A stretch of DNA of 64,000 nucleotides, from NCBI GenBank assembly GCA_964496475.1, contig CAZBZS010000004.1, forward strand, positions 1 to 64,000. The letters are read 5' to 3'. Source of the stretch: JASLPR01 sp964496475. GTDB lineage: Bacteria; Chloroflexota; UBA11872; VXNJ01. Shown piece after piece: positions 1-9,312 of the stretch (position 1 is the first letter of the stretch; each line of letters begins with the position of its first letter). The notes under the pieces were generated by a model. The model was not told the DNA's origin and did no database searches. It saw only the letters and a program-made list of their open reading frames with translations. The position numbers were made by a program, and so were the translations under genes.

Positions 1-1313
1 CGGAGATCGTGGAGTTCTCCGAACTGGAACGGTTCATCGACACGCCGATCAAGCACTACTCGTCGGGCATGTACATGCGGCTGGGATTCTCCATCGCGCT
101 GGCGGTCCGGCCTGATATTTTGCTGATTGACGAGGTGCTGGCGGTGGGTGACGCGGCGTTCGCGCGCAAGTGCTACGACGCGCTGTCGGAAGTAAAGAGG
201 TCGAAGCGGACGATGCTGTTCGTGTCGCACGACCCGATCCAGGTGCGGCGATTTTGTGATCAAGTGATGTGGATGGACGAAGGACGGGTGCGCAGCTACG
301 GACCGGCGCGGGATGTAATTCAGGAATATCTGCAAAGTGCCCAGGGTCCAGTAACGGCCGACGTTCACCGGGCGCCGACCCATCCGGCGGAGGAGGGCGA
401 CGGGCCGGTGAAGATCGTGCAGTCGGTGCTGCTTGATGAGAATGGGGTTGAGACCCATTCGGCGCTCCCGGGAGAGACGGTGACTCTGAGAGTCCGGTTT
501 GAGGCGGGACGGTATCTTGACGATGTGATCTTTGGCGCGGCGTTGAGGAGGAGCGACGGCCTGCACGTTTATGAATCTTCGACGGCGGAGAGTCAGGGGC
601 CGGTTTCGGTGCAGCCAGGATACGGGCTGGTGGAGTGCCGGCTGGGGCCGCTGCCGCTTGGACCGGGGGTGTACCAGATCTCGCTGGCGATCTGGCGGGA
701 AGGCGAGCGCATGAGCCCGCTGCATCTGTTGCGAAATGAGCTTGCGCTCTTCATGGGAAAACCGCGGGGTGGACATCGTGGTACGACGGTAATACCGCAT
801 CAGTGGCGGGTGGCGGCGGCCGATTCGGGCTCGCTGCCGAGCGTGGACGCGGGCAGGGCGCCGCAGCCCGACATGACCAGCTCTTCGATGTCGGTACCGT
901 GGTCGATGCCCCCGGAGGCGTTAAACATGGGCCGGCGCGAGGAAGAGTATCTGGGGGATGGCTGGCACCCGGTTGAGAACTGGCCTCCGGCGGTGCGCTG
1001 GATTGGACGGGAGGCCCGGGTGGTGTTGACGCAGGATGTGGCCCGGGGAACGCTGGTGATCTCGGCGTGCAGGCCGATGCACGCGGACTGGCCGGTGCAG
1101 GGCAAGGTGACGGTGAACGGTGAGGAGATCACGAACTTTCGGGTTAGCGGGATCGACTTCGAGGACGTCGTCATCCCGCTGGACCCGGTGACCGAGCCGA
1201 CGCGGCTGGAGATCGGGCTGGTGATGGAGGAAACGTTCGTGCCGGCGGTGGTGGGGATCGACCCGGACACGCGGGAGCTGGGATTGGCGATTCGGGAGAT
1301 CCGAATCGAATGA
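1..1313 (+). CDS. Polysaccharide ABC exporter ATP-binding protein, 5' truncated by window edge
   Basis: The reading frame is already open at base 3, so the N-terminus with Walker A lies outside the window. Visible near the start are the ABC signature (YSSGMYMRLGF), Walker B (DILLIDEVLAVGD) and the H-loop (FVSHD), in the order typical of TagH/RfbE/Wzt-type exporters of surface glycans. A Wzt-like beta-sandwich region follows at about window residues 130-270. The last ~120 residues hold a further module with ENWPPAVRW near its start and DTRELGLAIREIRIE at its end; related modules occur in the next three proteins. The stop overlaps the next start as ATGA. The permease partner must lie upstream, out of view. 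Function is firm at family level; the substrate is unknown. Confidence 0.9.
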   Translation, partial: EIVEFSELERFIDTPIKHYSSGMYMRLGFSIALAVRPDILLIDEVLAVGDAAFARKCYDALSEVKRSKRTMLFVSHDPIQVRRFCDQVMWMDEGRVRSYGPARDVIQEYLQSAQGPVTADVHRAPTHPAEEGDGPVKIVQSVLLDENGVETHSALPGETVTLRVRFEAGRYLDDVIFGAALRRSDGLHVYESSTAESQGPVSVQPGYGLVECRLGPLPLGPGVYQISLAIWREGERMSPLHLLRNELALFMGKPRGGHRGTTVIPHQWRVAAADSGSLPSVDAGRAPQPDMTSSSMSVPWSMPPEALNMGRREEEYLGDGWHPVENWPPAVRWIGREARVVLTQDVARGTLVISACRPMHADWPVQGKVTVNGEEITNFRVSGIDFEDVVIPLDPVTEPTRLEIGLVMEETFVPAVVGIDPDTRELGLAIREIRIE

Positions 1314-2734
1314 CCGGCTCCGCCGGAATCACCGAGCTACCGGCGGTCTCGGTGGTGGTGCTTAATTTCAACGGGCGCGATTACCTGCCGGCCTGCCTGC
1401 GCGCGCTGGCCCAGACGGATTACCCCGAAGAGAAGATGGACGTGACCGTTGTGGACAACTCGTCGTCCGACGGCTCGGCGGAAGTGGTGGAACGAGATTT
1501 TCCGGCGGTTCTCCTCCTGCGGAGCCGGGGCAATGTGGGCTTCGCGGCCGGCAACAACGCCGGGATTCGGGCGGCCGGGGGGGAGTTCGTGGCGCTGGTG
1601 AATCCTGATACGGAGGTGGAGCAGGGCTGGCTACGGCCGCTGGTGGAAACGTTGGAAGCAGGGGCTGATATCGCGGCGGTGTGCCCGAAGCTGCTCCTCC
1701 ATGAGGACCGACTGGCGGTCTGGCTGGAATCGGGAACATTTGTCCCGCGTGAGGCGGGTCTTGGCGAGGATGACCGGACGCTAGGATTGCGGGTCTATGC
1801 AACTCAGGCGCGGACGGCGGGCGGGGAGGATTTGCCGGTGGAGTTTCGGAGTGGGTTTGGGGGGATTGAGATTGATGAGGACGGACGGGAATTTCGCTGG
1901 ACGACCGGGAGCGGTGAACTGGGTATTGTTGGTGGCGGCGAGCTGATTCTGACGGTTGAGGTATCGGCTCCGCGACCGGATGGGACTCCGGTGCGATTCG
2001 AGATCGGAAGTGGGGACGAAAAGTTGCATGAGGGGCCGGCTGGCGCGGACCGGACGCGGGCGGAGGTGACGCTACCGGTAGCGGCGTGGGAGCGGGCCGG
2101 CCCGGTGGTACAGAACGCCGGCAGCGAACTGCTGCCGGACGGTTCGTCAAGAGACCGGGGGACGCTGGTAACTGGTGGGAGCCCGTATGCGGACTGGGAT
2201 GGGGAACCGTATGACCGGGCGGTTGACGTGTTCTCGCTGTGCGGTGCCGGGGTGTTGTTGCGCCGGGCGCCGTTGCTGGAGCTGGGCGGCTTCGACGAAA
2301 AGATATTCATGTATTACGAGGACACGGATCTGGCCTATCGCCTGCGGCGGCGCGGCTGGCGGGTACGCTTCGAACCGCGCTCAGTGATTCGCCATCATCA
2401 TGCGGCGCTGGCCGGGGAGTGGTCGCCATTTTTTCTGGAGCAGGTGACCAGGAATCGACTTTACGTACTGCTGAAGCATCGGTCTTGGGACGTGGCGGGT
2501 AGGGCGTTGTTGGGTCTGTTGCGAGATACCGGCGGGGTAGGGTTGAGGGCGCTACGCGGTTTTGTGCAAGCGCCGAGGCGATCGGGTCCGGCGATGACTC
2601 AGTTCTGGCCGCGGGTGAAGGCGCTGGGGTGGCTGGCGCGGATGACGCCGGCGGTGCTGGCGGCGCGACAACGGGAGAACTGGGCGGCGCCGTTGCGGGA
2701 GGCCGACTTGGACGAGTGGGTGGTGGGATGGTGA
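1310..2734 (+). CDS. Family 2 glycosyltransferase (rhamnosyltransferase-like) with inserted beta module
   Basis: A 474-residue GT-A enzyme. The N-terminus has the nucleotide-sugar fold (VSVVVLNFNGRDYLPACL, VDNSSSDGS, GNVGFAAGNNAGI, then NPDTEVE as the DXD-type metal site). The acceptor half has GFDEKIFMYYEDTDLAYRLRRRGW, typical of the rhamnosyltransferase (WbbL-like) branch. Between these halves, residues ~140-262 are not part of a normal GT2. They carry FVPREAGLGEDDRTLGLRV followed by REFRWTTGSGELGI, the same elements as the C-terminal module of the neighbouring ABC ATPase but in swapped order. The ATG overlaps the upstream stop (ATGA). It probably adds a sugar to the exported glycan; donor and acceptor are unknown. 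Confidence 0.88.
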   Translation: MTGSAGITELPAVSVVVLNFNGRDYLPACLRALAQTDYPEEKMDVTVVDNSSSDGSAEVVERDFPAVLLLRSRGNVGFAAGNNAGIRAAGGEFVALVNPDTEVEQGWLRPLVETLEAGADIAAVCPKLLLHEDRLAVWLESGTFVPREAGLGEDDRTLGLRVYATQARTAGGEDLPVEFRSGFGGIEIDEDGREFRWTTGSGELGIVGGGELILTVEVSAPRPDGTPVRFEIGSGDEKLHEGPAGADRTRAEVTLPVAAWERAGPVVQNAGSELLPDGSSRDRGTLVTGGSPYADWDGEPYDRAVDVFSLCGAGVLLRRAPLLELGGFDEKIFMYYEDTDLAYRLRRRGWRVRFEPRSVIRHHHAALAGEWSPFFLEQVTRNRLYVLLKHRSWDVAGRALLGLLRDTGGVGLRALRGFVQAPRRSGPAMTQFWPRVKALGWLARMTPAVLAARQRENWAAPLREADLDEWVVGW

Positions 2735-4320
2735 AGGTCGGCGTGTACAACCGCTGGCTGCACACTTTCGGCGGTGGGGAGCGTCATTCGTGCATGGCGG
2801 CTTCGGTACTGGCGGCGGAGCATGATGTGGAGCTGATCTCGCATCGCGGCCTGGACAAGGACGAGCTGGGTCGCCGGCTGAACGTGGACTTGGACGCAGT
2901 GGGTCTCCGGGTGGTGCCGGCGATGCCGGCAAATCGCTTCCTGGAGTTCACCCGCGAGTACGACCTGTTCATCAACGCTTCGTTCATGACCGGTCAGCCG
3001 GCGGCGGCGAAGCGAAAGATGATGCTGGTGCTGTTTCCGTCGCCGATGGACAAGTCGCTCGGCGGGCGGCTGCGGCGCTGGGTGGGGCAGGGGATCATCC
3101 GCGAGTTGCTGCTGTCGGAGTACATCGACGGGTTCTACGACGTGCAGCAACTGGGCGAGGGGTGGTTTCGCTATTCGACCGCCGACGCGACGCTACGGTT
3201 GCGGAATCCGCGCCGGGGACGGGACGTGCGGGTGGAGATCATGGTAGGGAACTTCCGGCCCGCGGAATTGGGCGAGATAGTGGCGGAATGCCTTGTTGAA
3301 GGAGAAACCGTCGGGACGGTCGCGCTGGCGCCCGAGAAGGGGACCTACCGGCGCTGGCTGATCGCGGTGCCGGCGCGGCTGGCGGGCGGTCGGGTACTGG
3401 ACCTGACGATCAGGGCGCCGACATACAACCCGCAGGCGGACCTGGGCGATGGTGATAATCGCGAGATCGGGGTGGCGATCACGGACGCGGCGGTGCTGCA
3501 CTGGCGGCATGGGCTGTACAAGCTGGTGTTCCGGCGGATGTTTCGCGAGCTCGGCCTGCGGCTGGAGGGGGTGACCGAGTACGCCTCGCTGGACTACCTG
3601 GATACCTATGACGTCATCAGCCCGATATCGGAATTCTCTCGGTTCTGGATGAAGGAATACTGGGGCAAGGACGGGCCGATTCTGTATCCGCCGGTGGCGG
3701 TGAGGGAATTTGCGCCGGGGAAGAAGGTAAATATCGTCCTGTGCGTGGGCCGGTTTTTCGGCGCGGGCGGCCACTCCAAGCGCCACGACGCCCTGATCGC
3801 GGCGTTCAAGCGGATGCTGGCGGAAGGGCTGCGAGGCTGGGAATTGCATCTGGCGGGAAATCGCGGCACGAGGCCGGTGGATGAGGAATACTATGCGGGG
3901 CTGGAACGGGCGGCCGCGGGTATGCCGATCGTGCTGCACCCGGACCTGCCGTTTCCAGAATTGAAGGATCTATATGCGCGGGCGGCGATCTACTGGCACG
4001 CGAGCGGTTACGGCGAGGACGTGAGCAAGAACCCGGTGAAATTCGAGCACTTTGGGATCACGACGGTGGAGGCGATGGCGGCGGGTTGCGTGCCGGTGGT
4101 GATCGATCGCGGCGGCCAGCCAGAGCTGGTGCGGGATGGGGTTGATGGCCGGTTGTGGGAGACGATGGATGAACTGGTGGAGCGGACGCGGGAGATTATC
4201 GCCGACCCTGCTTCGCGGGAACGGCTGGCGGCGGCGGCGGTGGAGTCGGCGGGGCGGTTTAGCGAAGAGCGCTTTCGCGATCGCTTGCTGGAACTGGTCG
4301 CATCGCTGGAGCCGGCGTGA
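2728..4320 (+). CDS. Family 4 glycosyltransferase with inserted beta module
   Basis: The ATG at 2728 overlaps the GT2 stop by 7 nt and gives a 530-residue protein. The N-terminus shows a GT-B opening (YNRWLHTFGGGERHS). The C-terminal donor domain has FFGAGGHSKRHDALIAAF, WELHLAGN and the E-x7-E element within KFEHFGITTVEAMAAGCVPV, all characteristic of GT4 retaining enzymes. Residues ~134-256 interrupt the usual two-domain fold. They match the accessory module of the neighbours: GFYDVQQLGEGWFRYS, a beta-rich stretch, then DNREIGVAITDAAVL. It belongs to the surface-glycan operon and probably acts on the cytoplasmic face. The specific sugar cannot be read from sequence. Confidence 0.88.
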   Translation: MVKVGVYNRWLHTFGGGERHSCMAASVLAAEHDVELISHRGLDKDELGRRLNVDLDAVGLRVVPAMPANRFLEFTREYDLFINASFMTGQPAAAKRKMMLVLFPSPMDKSLGGRLRRWVGQGIIRELLLSEYIDGFYDVQQLGEGWFRYSTADATLRLRNPRRGRDVRVEIMVGNFRPAELGEIVAECLVEGETVGTVALAPEKGTYRRWLIAVPARLAGGRVLDLTIRAPTYNPQADLGDGDNREIGVAITDAAVLHWRHGLYKLVFRRMFRELGLRLEGVTEYASLDYLDTYDVISPISEFSRFWMKEYWGKDGPILYPPVAVREFAPGKKVNIVLCVGRFFGAGGHSKRHDALIAAFKRMLAEGLRGWELHLAGNRGTRPVDEEYYAGLERAAAGMPIVLHPDLPFPELKDLYARAAIYWHASGYGEDVSKNPVKFEHFGITTVEAMAAGCVPVVIDRGGQPELVRDGVDGRLWETMDELVERTREIIADPASRERLAAAAVESAGRFSEERFRDRLLELVASLEPA

Positions 4321-5552
4321 GGCGTCCGGCCAGGCTGCCTTCGCCGGCGGCGGCCCGGGAGTACCTGGACGGCTTCGAGCACGTGCGGGGGTTCGGGCTG
4401 GAGTACTACCTGAACACGGCGGTGGACCGCATCCTGGCGACGATGCGGCTGTTTCCTGAAGTGGGACCGGAGGATCGGATCCTGGAACTGGCGGGGCAGC
4501 CGTATTTCATGACGGCGCTCATGTTGCGACACTTCCCAGCTCAATTGGAAGTGGCCAACGAGGCGGACTTCACGGAGGGTGAAGACGGGGTGTTTGAACT
4601 TCAGCATCGCGATTGGGACGGGCCGCATCGCTTTGAGTACGAGAAATTCAATATCGAGTTCGATGTATTCCCATACGCGGACGAGACGTACGATGTGGTC
4701 GTGCTGTGCGAGACGATTGAGCATTTGGCGTGGGACCCGGTGCATACGTTGCACGAAGTGAATCGCATCCTGAAACCGGGCGGACATTTCGTGGTGAGCA
4801 CTCCGAACGCATTCCGGCTGGAGAACTTCTGGAAGATCGTGGGGGGCAAGAATTTCTACCCGCCGTATTCCGGTTGGGGATGGACGGCGCGGCACAATCG
4901 GGAATTCACGCCGGATGAGCTGGTGCGGCTATTTGAGGCCAACGGATACCGGATGGCGGCGATGGAGACGCATCACGAGCCGGGTTATGACTACGCTCCG
5001 TGGCTGAAGAAGGCGGCGAGCTGGCTGGACCGGGTAGGCCTGGCGGGAAACTATCTGGATGTCATCCACCTGTCGGCGGAGAAAACCGGGTCGCCGCGCT
5101 ATTCGTATCCGGCGGACATGTTCTCCGACGTGCATGCGTACCGGCGGGTGGGGGCGAGCGTGGTGGACATGGAGGACGCGCCGGAGTCGCAGCTGCGTCG
5201 GGGTTTCTACCCGCGTGAGGACTGGCCGCCGGCGGTGCGCTGGACGGGCTCGGAGGCGATGGTGGCTCTGCGACGATCGGGGCAGCGGGTGGTGAAGGCG
5301 CGGTTGTTTACAGGTCCCAAGGAACTGGGCTGGCCGGTGGGAGTGACGATGCGGGCGGCTGGCGCGGAGTCGACCGCGAGGCTGGAGCCGGGGGCATGGG
5401 CGACGGTGGAGCTGGAGCTGACCGAAGCTGAGGAAGATGCAGTTCTGGAAGTTTCCATCGAAGTGGCGCAGACGTGGTCACCGGCGGAAATATCGGGTGA
5501 GACGGATTCCCGGCCGCTGGGGGTGGCGGTGCGGCGAGTGTGGCTGGAGTGA
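4317..5552 (+). CDS. SAM-dependent methyltransferase with C-terminal beta module
   Basis: A GTG start overlaps the preceding stop (GTGA). The 411-residue protein is a class I methyltransferase in its first ~270 residues. DVVVLCETIEHLAWDP and LHEVNRILKPGGHFVVSTPN are the acidic and post-motif regions of the Methyltransf_11/23 type. Motif I is weak (RILELAGQPYFMTALML) and lacks the usual GxGxG. Residues ~290-411 carry the operon-wide accessory module, with EDWPPAVRWTG at its start and DSRPLGVAVRRVWLE at its end. These are close to the equivalent strings in the ABC ATPase at the operon start. It probably methylates a sugar of the exported glycan; this is inference from context. Confidence 0.85.
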   Translation: MRRPARLPSPAAAREYLDGFEHVRGFGLEYYLNTAVDRILATMRLFPEVGPEDRILELAGQPYFMTALMLRHFPAQLEVANEADFTEGEDGVFELQHRDWDGPHRFEYEKFNIEFDVFPYADETYDVVVLCETIEHLAWDPVHTLHEVNRILKPGGHFVVSTPNAFRLENFWKIVGGKNFYPPYSGWGWTARHNREFTPDELVRLFEANGYRMAAMETHHEPGYDYAPWLKKAASWLDRVGLAGNYLDVIHLSAEKTGSPRYSYPADMFSDVHAYRRVGASVVDMEDAPESQLRRGFYPREDWPPAVRWTGSEAMVALRRSGQRVVKARLFTGPKELGWPVGVTMRAAGAESTARLEPGAWATVELELTEAEEDAVLEVSIEVAQTWSPAEISGETDSRPLGVAVRRVWLE

Positions 5553-7801
5553 GGCGGGTTCTTTCGACAGCGCGAGCGCTGGGGACCCGCCCGGCGTTGT
5601 TGGTATTTATGTTCTTGGCGAGCTTTTACATGCTGACCATGGGGGTGAATCGTAACGGGTATGGCTATAGCCCGGACGGCACATTCGCATTCGAGATGGC
5701 CAAGAGCCTGGTGACCGATTCGCAGCACAAGTACTTCCGCCAGTACTACCGAAACTTCTCGCGCTGGGGGATCGGGATGCCGCTCATGCTAACGCCGTTC
5801 GTGGCCTTCGCCGAGCCGCTCTCCGAGGTCGTGCCGGAGCGCGACCGGTTGCCGATCGACGGGGAGGAGTATTTCCTGACGTACTTCCCGGCGCTGAGTC
5901 ACTCGTCGATGGTGCAGGGTGATGGGGGGACGGAACTGGGATTGCAGATCCCGCCGTTGCCGATCACCGAGCTGAACTTGGTGAGTCACTCCGGTTTGAG
6001 CGTGGAGATGTCCCAGGGGACGGAGATTGCGAGGTTGAGAATCGTGCAGGCGGATGGGACGATCTCGCTCTTTCCGATTCGTGCCGGTATCGAGACGGCC
6101 GAATGGGCCTACGAACGTGCGGACGTGCAACTGACTGTCCAGCACGAACGGGCGCCGGTGGTCGGCAAGCACATTGGCAACACCCGGGCCAACTACTACT
6201 TCACGAGTTTCAAGTTCGCCGAGCCGATCGACCCGGTGACGGCACGGCTGTTCTACACCGGGCCGCTGGGGCACTTGTTCGTGGACGCGGTGGCGGTGCG
6301 GTCGGCGGACACCGGCGAGTTGATCAGCTTCCCGGGGCAGGGAAGGATCTGGTCGGAACGGGAGAACAAGGAGTTCTTCCTGCGGTTCTGGGCGCCGTTG
6401 CTGAGCGTGCTGCTGACGGCGGCGACGGCGGCGATGGTGGTGAAGATCGTGCGGCGGCTGGGCTATGGAATCGGGGCTGGGGTGGGGGTGGGGTTGTCGT
6501 TCGGGCTGGCGACAATGGCGTGGCCGTTCGCGAAGCTGGATTTCGCGGAACCGGGGGTGGCGTTCTTCCTGGTGGCGGCGACGCTGGCGCTGCTGCGCTA
6601 CGGGGAGGGTTTTCGATACCGCTGGGCGCTGGCGGCATCGGTGTTGGTGATGGCGGCGATCTTCACCAAGTACGTGGCGGTGATCACGCTGCCGATGTTC
6701 TTTTTGCAGCTCGTCTTGATGCGTCGACAGGCTGGGGTTGGGTGGCGAACGCTTCTGTCTAGAAGCTGGCGTGGGGGACTGGTGTTCGCGTCTCCGCATC
6801 TCGTGCTCTTGCTGCCGGGGCTGGCGATCCTGTCGGTTGTCTTTGACTTCCGGCTGCTGTACGAAAGTGAGTTGCTGGCGGGACTGGGGCGGGGCTGGCT
6901 CGGGGTGCCGCTGTGGCTGGGCCTCTGGGGCCTGCTATTCAGCTGGGGCAAGGGATTCTTTCTCTACAACCCGATCATGTGGGTGGCGGTGCCGGCGGTG
7001 GTGTGGTTCGTGCGGCGGCACGGCTGGAAGGCGACGGTCTTCGTGGCGATTCCGCTGGCTTACCTGGCCATCTACAGCAAGAAAGAGGTCTGGTACGGCG
7101 GCAACACCTGGGGACCGCGCTACCTGCTGCCGGCGATCCCGTTCTTGATGGTGATGGCGGCGCCGCTGTACGAGTGGGTGCTGGCGCGGCGCCGGCGCTG
7201 GCCGGGGGTGGCGCTGGGGGTGGTGCTGGCGGTGAGTGTGTTCGTGCAGACGTTGGGGGTGGCGAAGGATTTTGACCTTTACCTGAGCCTCTACGTGGAC
7301 GAGATCGTGGAGCAGTTGCCGGAGCACGGCGCCGAATACGGCGGGCGCGAGTACCAGCGGTGGTCGTCGATCCAGCCAGAGGGCGACCTGGCAGCGGTGC
7401 TATATTCGTACCAGTTCTCGCCGCTGCTGGCTCATGTGTGGCTGCTGCGGGCGGACGCGATCGAGTTATTGCTGCCGGACAGGCTGGACCTGGTCGAGGG
7501 GGCGCTGGTTCGGACGCCCTGGTCGCAGTTTGGAGTAGGGGCGCGGGCGCTGAACCCGCAGAACGCGACCGGACTGGATCTGTGGAGCTTCACGATGTGG
7601 GCAAATTACTACAATCACACGTCGCTGATCGCGCTCGTTATGACTGCCGTGGTCCTGCTGGAGATCGTGGCGTTGGGGTCGCTGGGATTGCTGTTGCGCT
7701 CGTTGAGCGCCGGGGGGTGGGGACGCCGGCTGGCGAATGCCGCTATCGTGGCGTTCGCGGGGGCGGCGGTAGCCTTTGACACCCTGCATTTCATGCTCTA
7801 G
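5549..7801 (+). CDS. Membrane glycosyltransferase, PMT/ArnT (GT39)-like, with large extracytoplasmic insert
   Basis: The GTG at 5549 overlaps the methyltransferase stop as GTGA, like the other junctions here; a GTG at 5540 in the same frame is the alternative. The protein has ~750 residues, a first membrane segment at the start (LLVFMFLASFYMLTMG) and many hydrophobic helices from residue ~280 on. An early YSPDGTFAFEMAKSL region stands where GT39/GT83 enzymes keep the first extracytoplasmic loop with its acidic catalytic site. Residues ~90-265 form a beta-rich insert ending GPLGHLFVDAVAVRSADTGEL, distinct from the module of the four upstream proteins. It likely uses a lipid-phosphate sugar donor at the outer membrane face. 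The gene ends with TAG and no clear terminator. Confidence 0.78.
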   Translation: MRRVLSTARALGTRPALLVFMFLASFYMLTMGVNRNGYGYSPDGTFAFEMAKSLVTDSQHKYFRQYYRNFSRWGIGMPLMLTPFVAFAEPLSEVVPERDRLPIDGEEYFLTYFPALSHSSMVQGDGGTELGLQIPPLPITELNLVSHSGLSVEMSQGTEIARLRIVQADGTISLFPIRAGIETAEWAYERADVQLTVQHERAPVVGKHIGNTRANYYFTSFKFAEPIDPVTARLFYTGPLGHLFVDAVAVRSADTGELISFPGQGRIWSERENKEFFLRFWAPLLSVLLTAATAAMVVKIVRRLGYGIGAGVGVGLSFGLATMAWPFAKLDFAEPGVAFFLVAATLALLRYGEGFRYRWALAASVLVMAAIFTKYVAVITLPMFFLQLVLMRRQAGVGWRTLLSRSWRGGLVFASPHLVLLLPGLAILSVVFDFRLLYESELLAGLGRGWLGVPLWLGLWGLLFSWGKGFFLYNPIMWVAVPAVVWFVRRHGWKATVFVAIPLAYLAIYSKKEVWYGGNTWGPRYLLPAIPFLMVMAAPLYEWVLARRRRWPGVALGVVLAVSVFVQTLGVAKDFDLYLSLYVDEIVEQLPEHGAEYGGREYQRWSSIQPEGDLAAVLYSYQFSPLLAHVWLLRADAIELLLPDRLDLVEGALVRTPWSQFGVGARALNPQNATGLDLWSFTMWANYYNHTSLIALVMTAVVLLEIVALGSLGLLLRSLSAGGWGRRLANAAIVAFAGAAVAFDTLHFML

Positions 7802-7838
7802 CTTTGAATTGTGACCGGTAGAGGAGATTGACCGAGAT

Positions 7839-8042
7839 ATGGCTGAATCGACGATTAGCGCGGAATTGATGGAGATCCTGGTGTGCCCGAAGAGCCACGG
7901 GGAGTTGGAGCAGCGAGGGGACTGGCTGTACTGCGAGGAAAGTGGGCTTCGCTACCCTGTCCGCGACGGTATCCCGATCATGCTGATTGACGAGGCGGAG
8001 CCGATTCCGGAAGCGGAAAAGGGCGACACCGCGGCCGAATGA
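7839..8042 (+). CDS. Trm112/YcaR-family small zinc-binding-like protein
   Basis: A 67-residue protein with the Trm112 (UPF0434) pattern: LMEILVCPKSHGELEQ, LYCEESGLRYPVRDGIPIMLIDEA. Two cysteines remain of the four in the classical zinc ribbon, as in many bacterial members. In eukaryotes Trm112 activates methyltransferases; bacterial members often lie next to methyltransferases or glycolipid genes and their role is unclear. An AGAGGAGA ribosome-binding site stands about 13 nt upstream of the ATG. The stop overlaps the following radical SAM start (ATGA), so the two are almost certainly co-translated. Confidence 0.85.
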   Translation: MAESTISAELMEILVCPKSHGELEQRGDWLYCEESGLRYPVRDGIPIMLIDEAEPIPEAEKGDTAAE

Positions 8043-9145
8043 ACAAGATCAGCTCGGCGCGGGACTTGGTGACCGGGTTTCGCCGGCACCGCTCGATAAT
8101 CCACCCGCGTACCGGCATGTTCGGCTATCACTGGATGAAGGGCACGATCGAGTTGCCCTATCCGCCGCTGAAAATGCACGTGGAGCCGACCAGCAAGTGC
8201 AATCTGCGCTGCATCATGTGCCCGCAGTCGATGGATGCGGTGGGGGATGACGTGGGGTACATGGAGATGGATCTGTTCCGCTCCATCATCGATCAGGCGC
8301 GGGGCAAGGTGCGGGAGATCAACCTGTTCCTGCGAGGCGAGTCAATGCTGCATCCGGAAATCTTCGAAATGGTGCGGCTGTGCGGGGAGGCGGGGATCGT
8401 GTCCAACCTGAGCACGAACGCGACGATGTTGACGGAGGAATACAGCCGGCTGCTGCTGGACGCGGGGCTATCGAAGATGACGGTGAGCTTTGATGCGGGA
8501 ATTCCGTCGAAGTACGAGGAAATGCGCAAGGGAGCCAAGTTCGATCGCACGTTGAGGAACGTGTTGCTGTTCCTGAACGAGAAGAAACGGCGCGGCGACG
8601 GGCAGCCGTACGTGGTGATGCAGGTGATACAACTGTTCGCCAAAGGGGAATCCCGAAAGGTCCCGGAATTGCCCGCTGATTTCGTTGCCCGATTCGAGGG
8701 CCTGCCCGTGGATGAGTGGGATACGTTCTGGGCGCACGGTTGGGCGGGGACGATGGGTGATGATGGCGCTCCGTACACGGCGATGCCGCACGGGTCGGAA
8801 TACTTCCCTTGTAACTGGCTGTGGAAATCGATGGCGATCTACTGGGACGGCACGGCCCCGGCCTGCTGCGCGGATTTCAGCGGGGATCAGATCATCGGGG
8901 ATCTGAACCGGCAGTCGCTGCTGGAGGTCTGGAACGGTCCGCCGATGCAGGCGCTGCGCGCGGCGCAGGTGAACGGTCGGCTGGAAGAATATCCGCTGTG
9001 CGCGGGATGCGACGCGATCTGGCAGGACGGGACGAAGTCGTGGGACACGTTTTCGAGCGTGCGCTCGCTGGTGACGCGAGAGCCGTTGCCGGAACTCAAG
9101 CCGCCGCCGTCGATTCCCGTGGAAGAGGCGAATCCGGTCGGATAA
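8039..9145 (+). CDS. Radical SAM/SPASM domain protein
   Basis: A 368-residue enzyme. The CxxxCxxC cluster motif is in PTSKCNLRCIMCPQ (residues ~54-63), binding the 4Fe-4S cluster that cleaves SAM. The C-terminal SPASM region has further cysteines in YFPCNWLWKS, APACCADFSG and YPLCAGCDAIW, suggesting one or two auxiliary clusters. It is translationally coupled to the Trm112-like gene. Enzymes of this build occur in peptide modification and in glycan or cofactor pathways; the position at the end of a surface-glycan operon favours a glycan or lipid substrate, but this is inference. It ends with TAA. Confidence 0.85.
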   Translation: MNKISSARDLVTGFRRHRSIIHPRTGMFGYHWMKGTIELPYPPLKMHVEPTSKCNLRCIMCPQSMDAVGDDVGYMEMDLFRSIIDQARGKVREINLFLRGESMLHPEIFEMVRLCGEAGIVSNLSTNATMLTEEYSRLLLDAGLSKMTVSFDAGIPSKYEEMRKGAKFDRTLRNVLLFLNEKKRRGDGQPYVVMQVIQLFAKGESRKVPELPADFVARFEGLPVDEWDTFWAHGWAGTMGDDGAPYTAMPHGSEYFPCNWLWKSMAIYWDGTAPACCADFSGDQIIGDLNRQSLLEVWNGPPMQALRAAQVNGRLEEYPLCAGCDAIWQDGTKSWDTFSSVRSLVTREPLPELKPPPSIPVEEANPVG

Positions 9146-9312
9146 CGGGGCCGGCGTTTGAGGCGTGTTGCTCTGGCGGCTGGCGGTGCGGTATCTTCCG
9201 GGGCTGCGGCCGGGAGGAGGTTGCACATCGCCCGGGGGCTGGCCCGCCGGCATAATTTGTGCCGGATCGGCGTCGAGCGCAGCACCGATCCCAGCGATCT
9301 TGAAAGCTCGCC
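9146..9312 (+). other. Intergenic spacer with a short inverted repeat
   Basis: These 167 bases contain no credible gene. A perfect 6-bp inverted repeat, CCGGCA/TGCCGG with a 7-nt loop TAATTTG, lies at 9247-9265. It has no T-tract, so it could be an operator or a weak hairpin rather than an intrinsic terminator. Confidence 0.4.
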
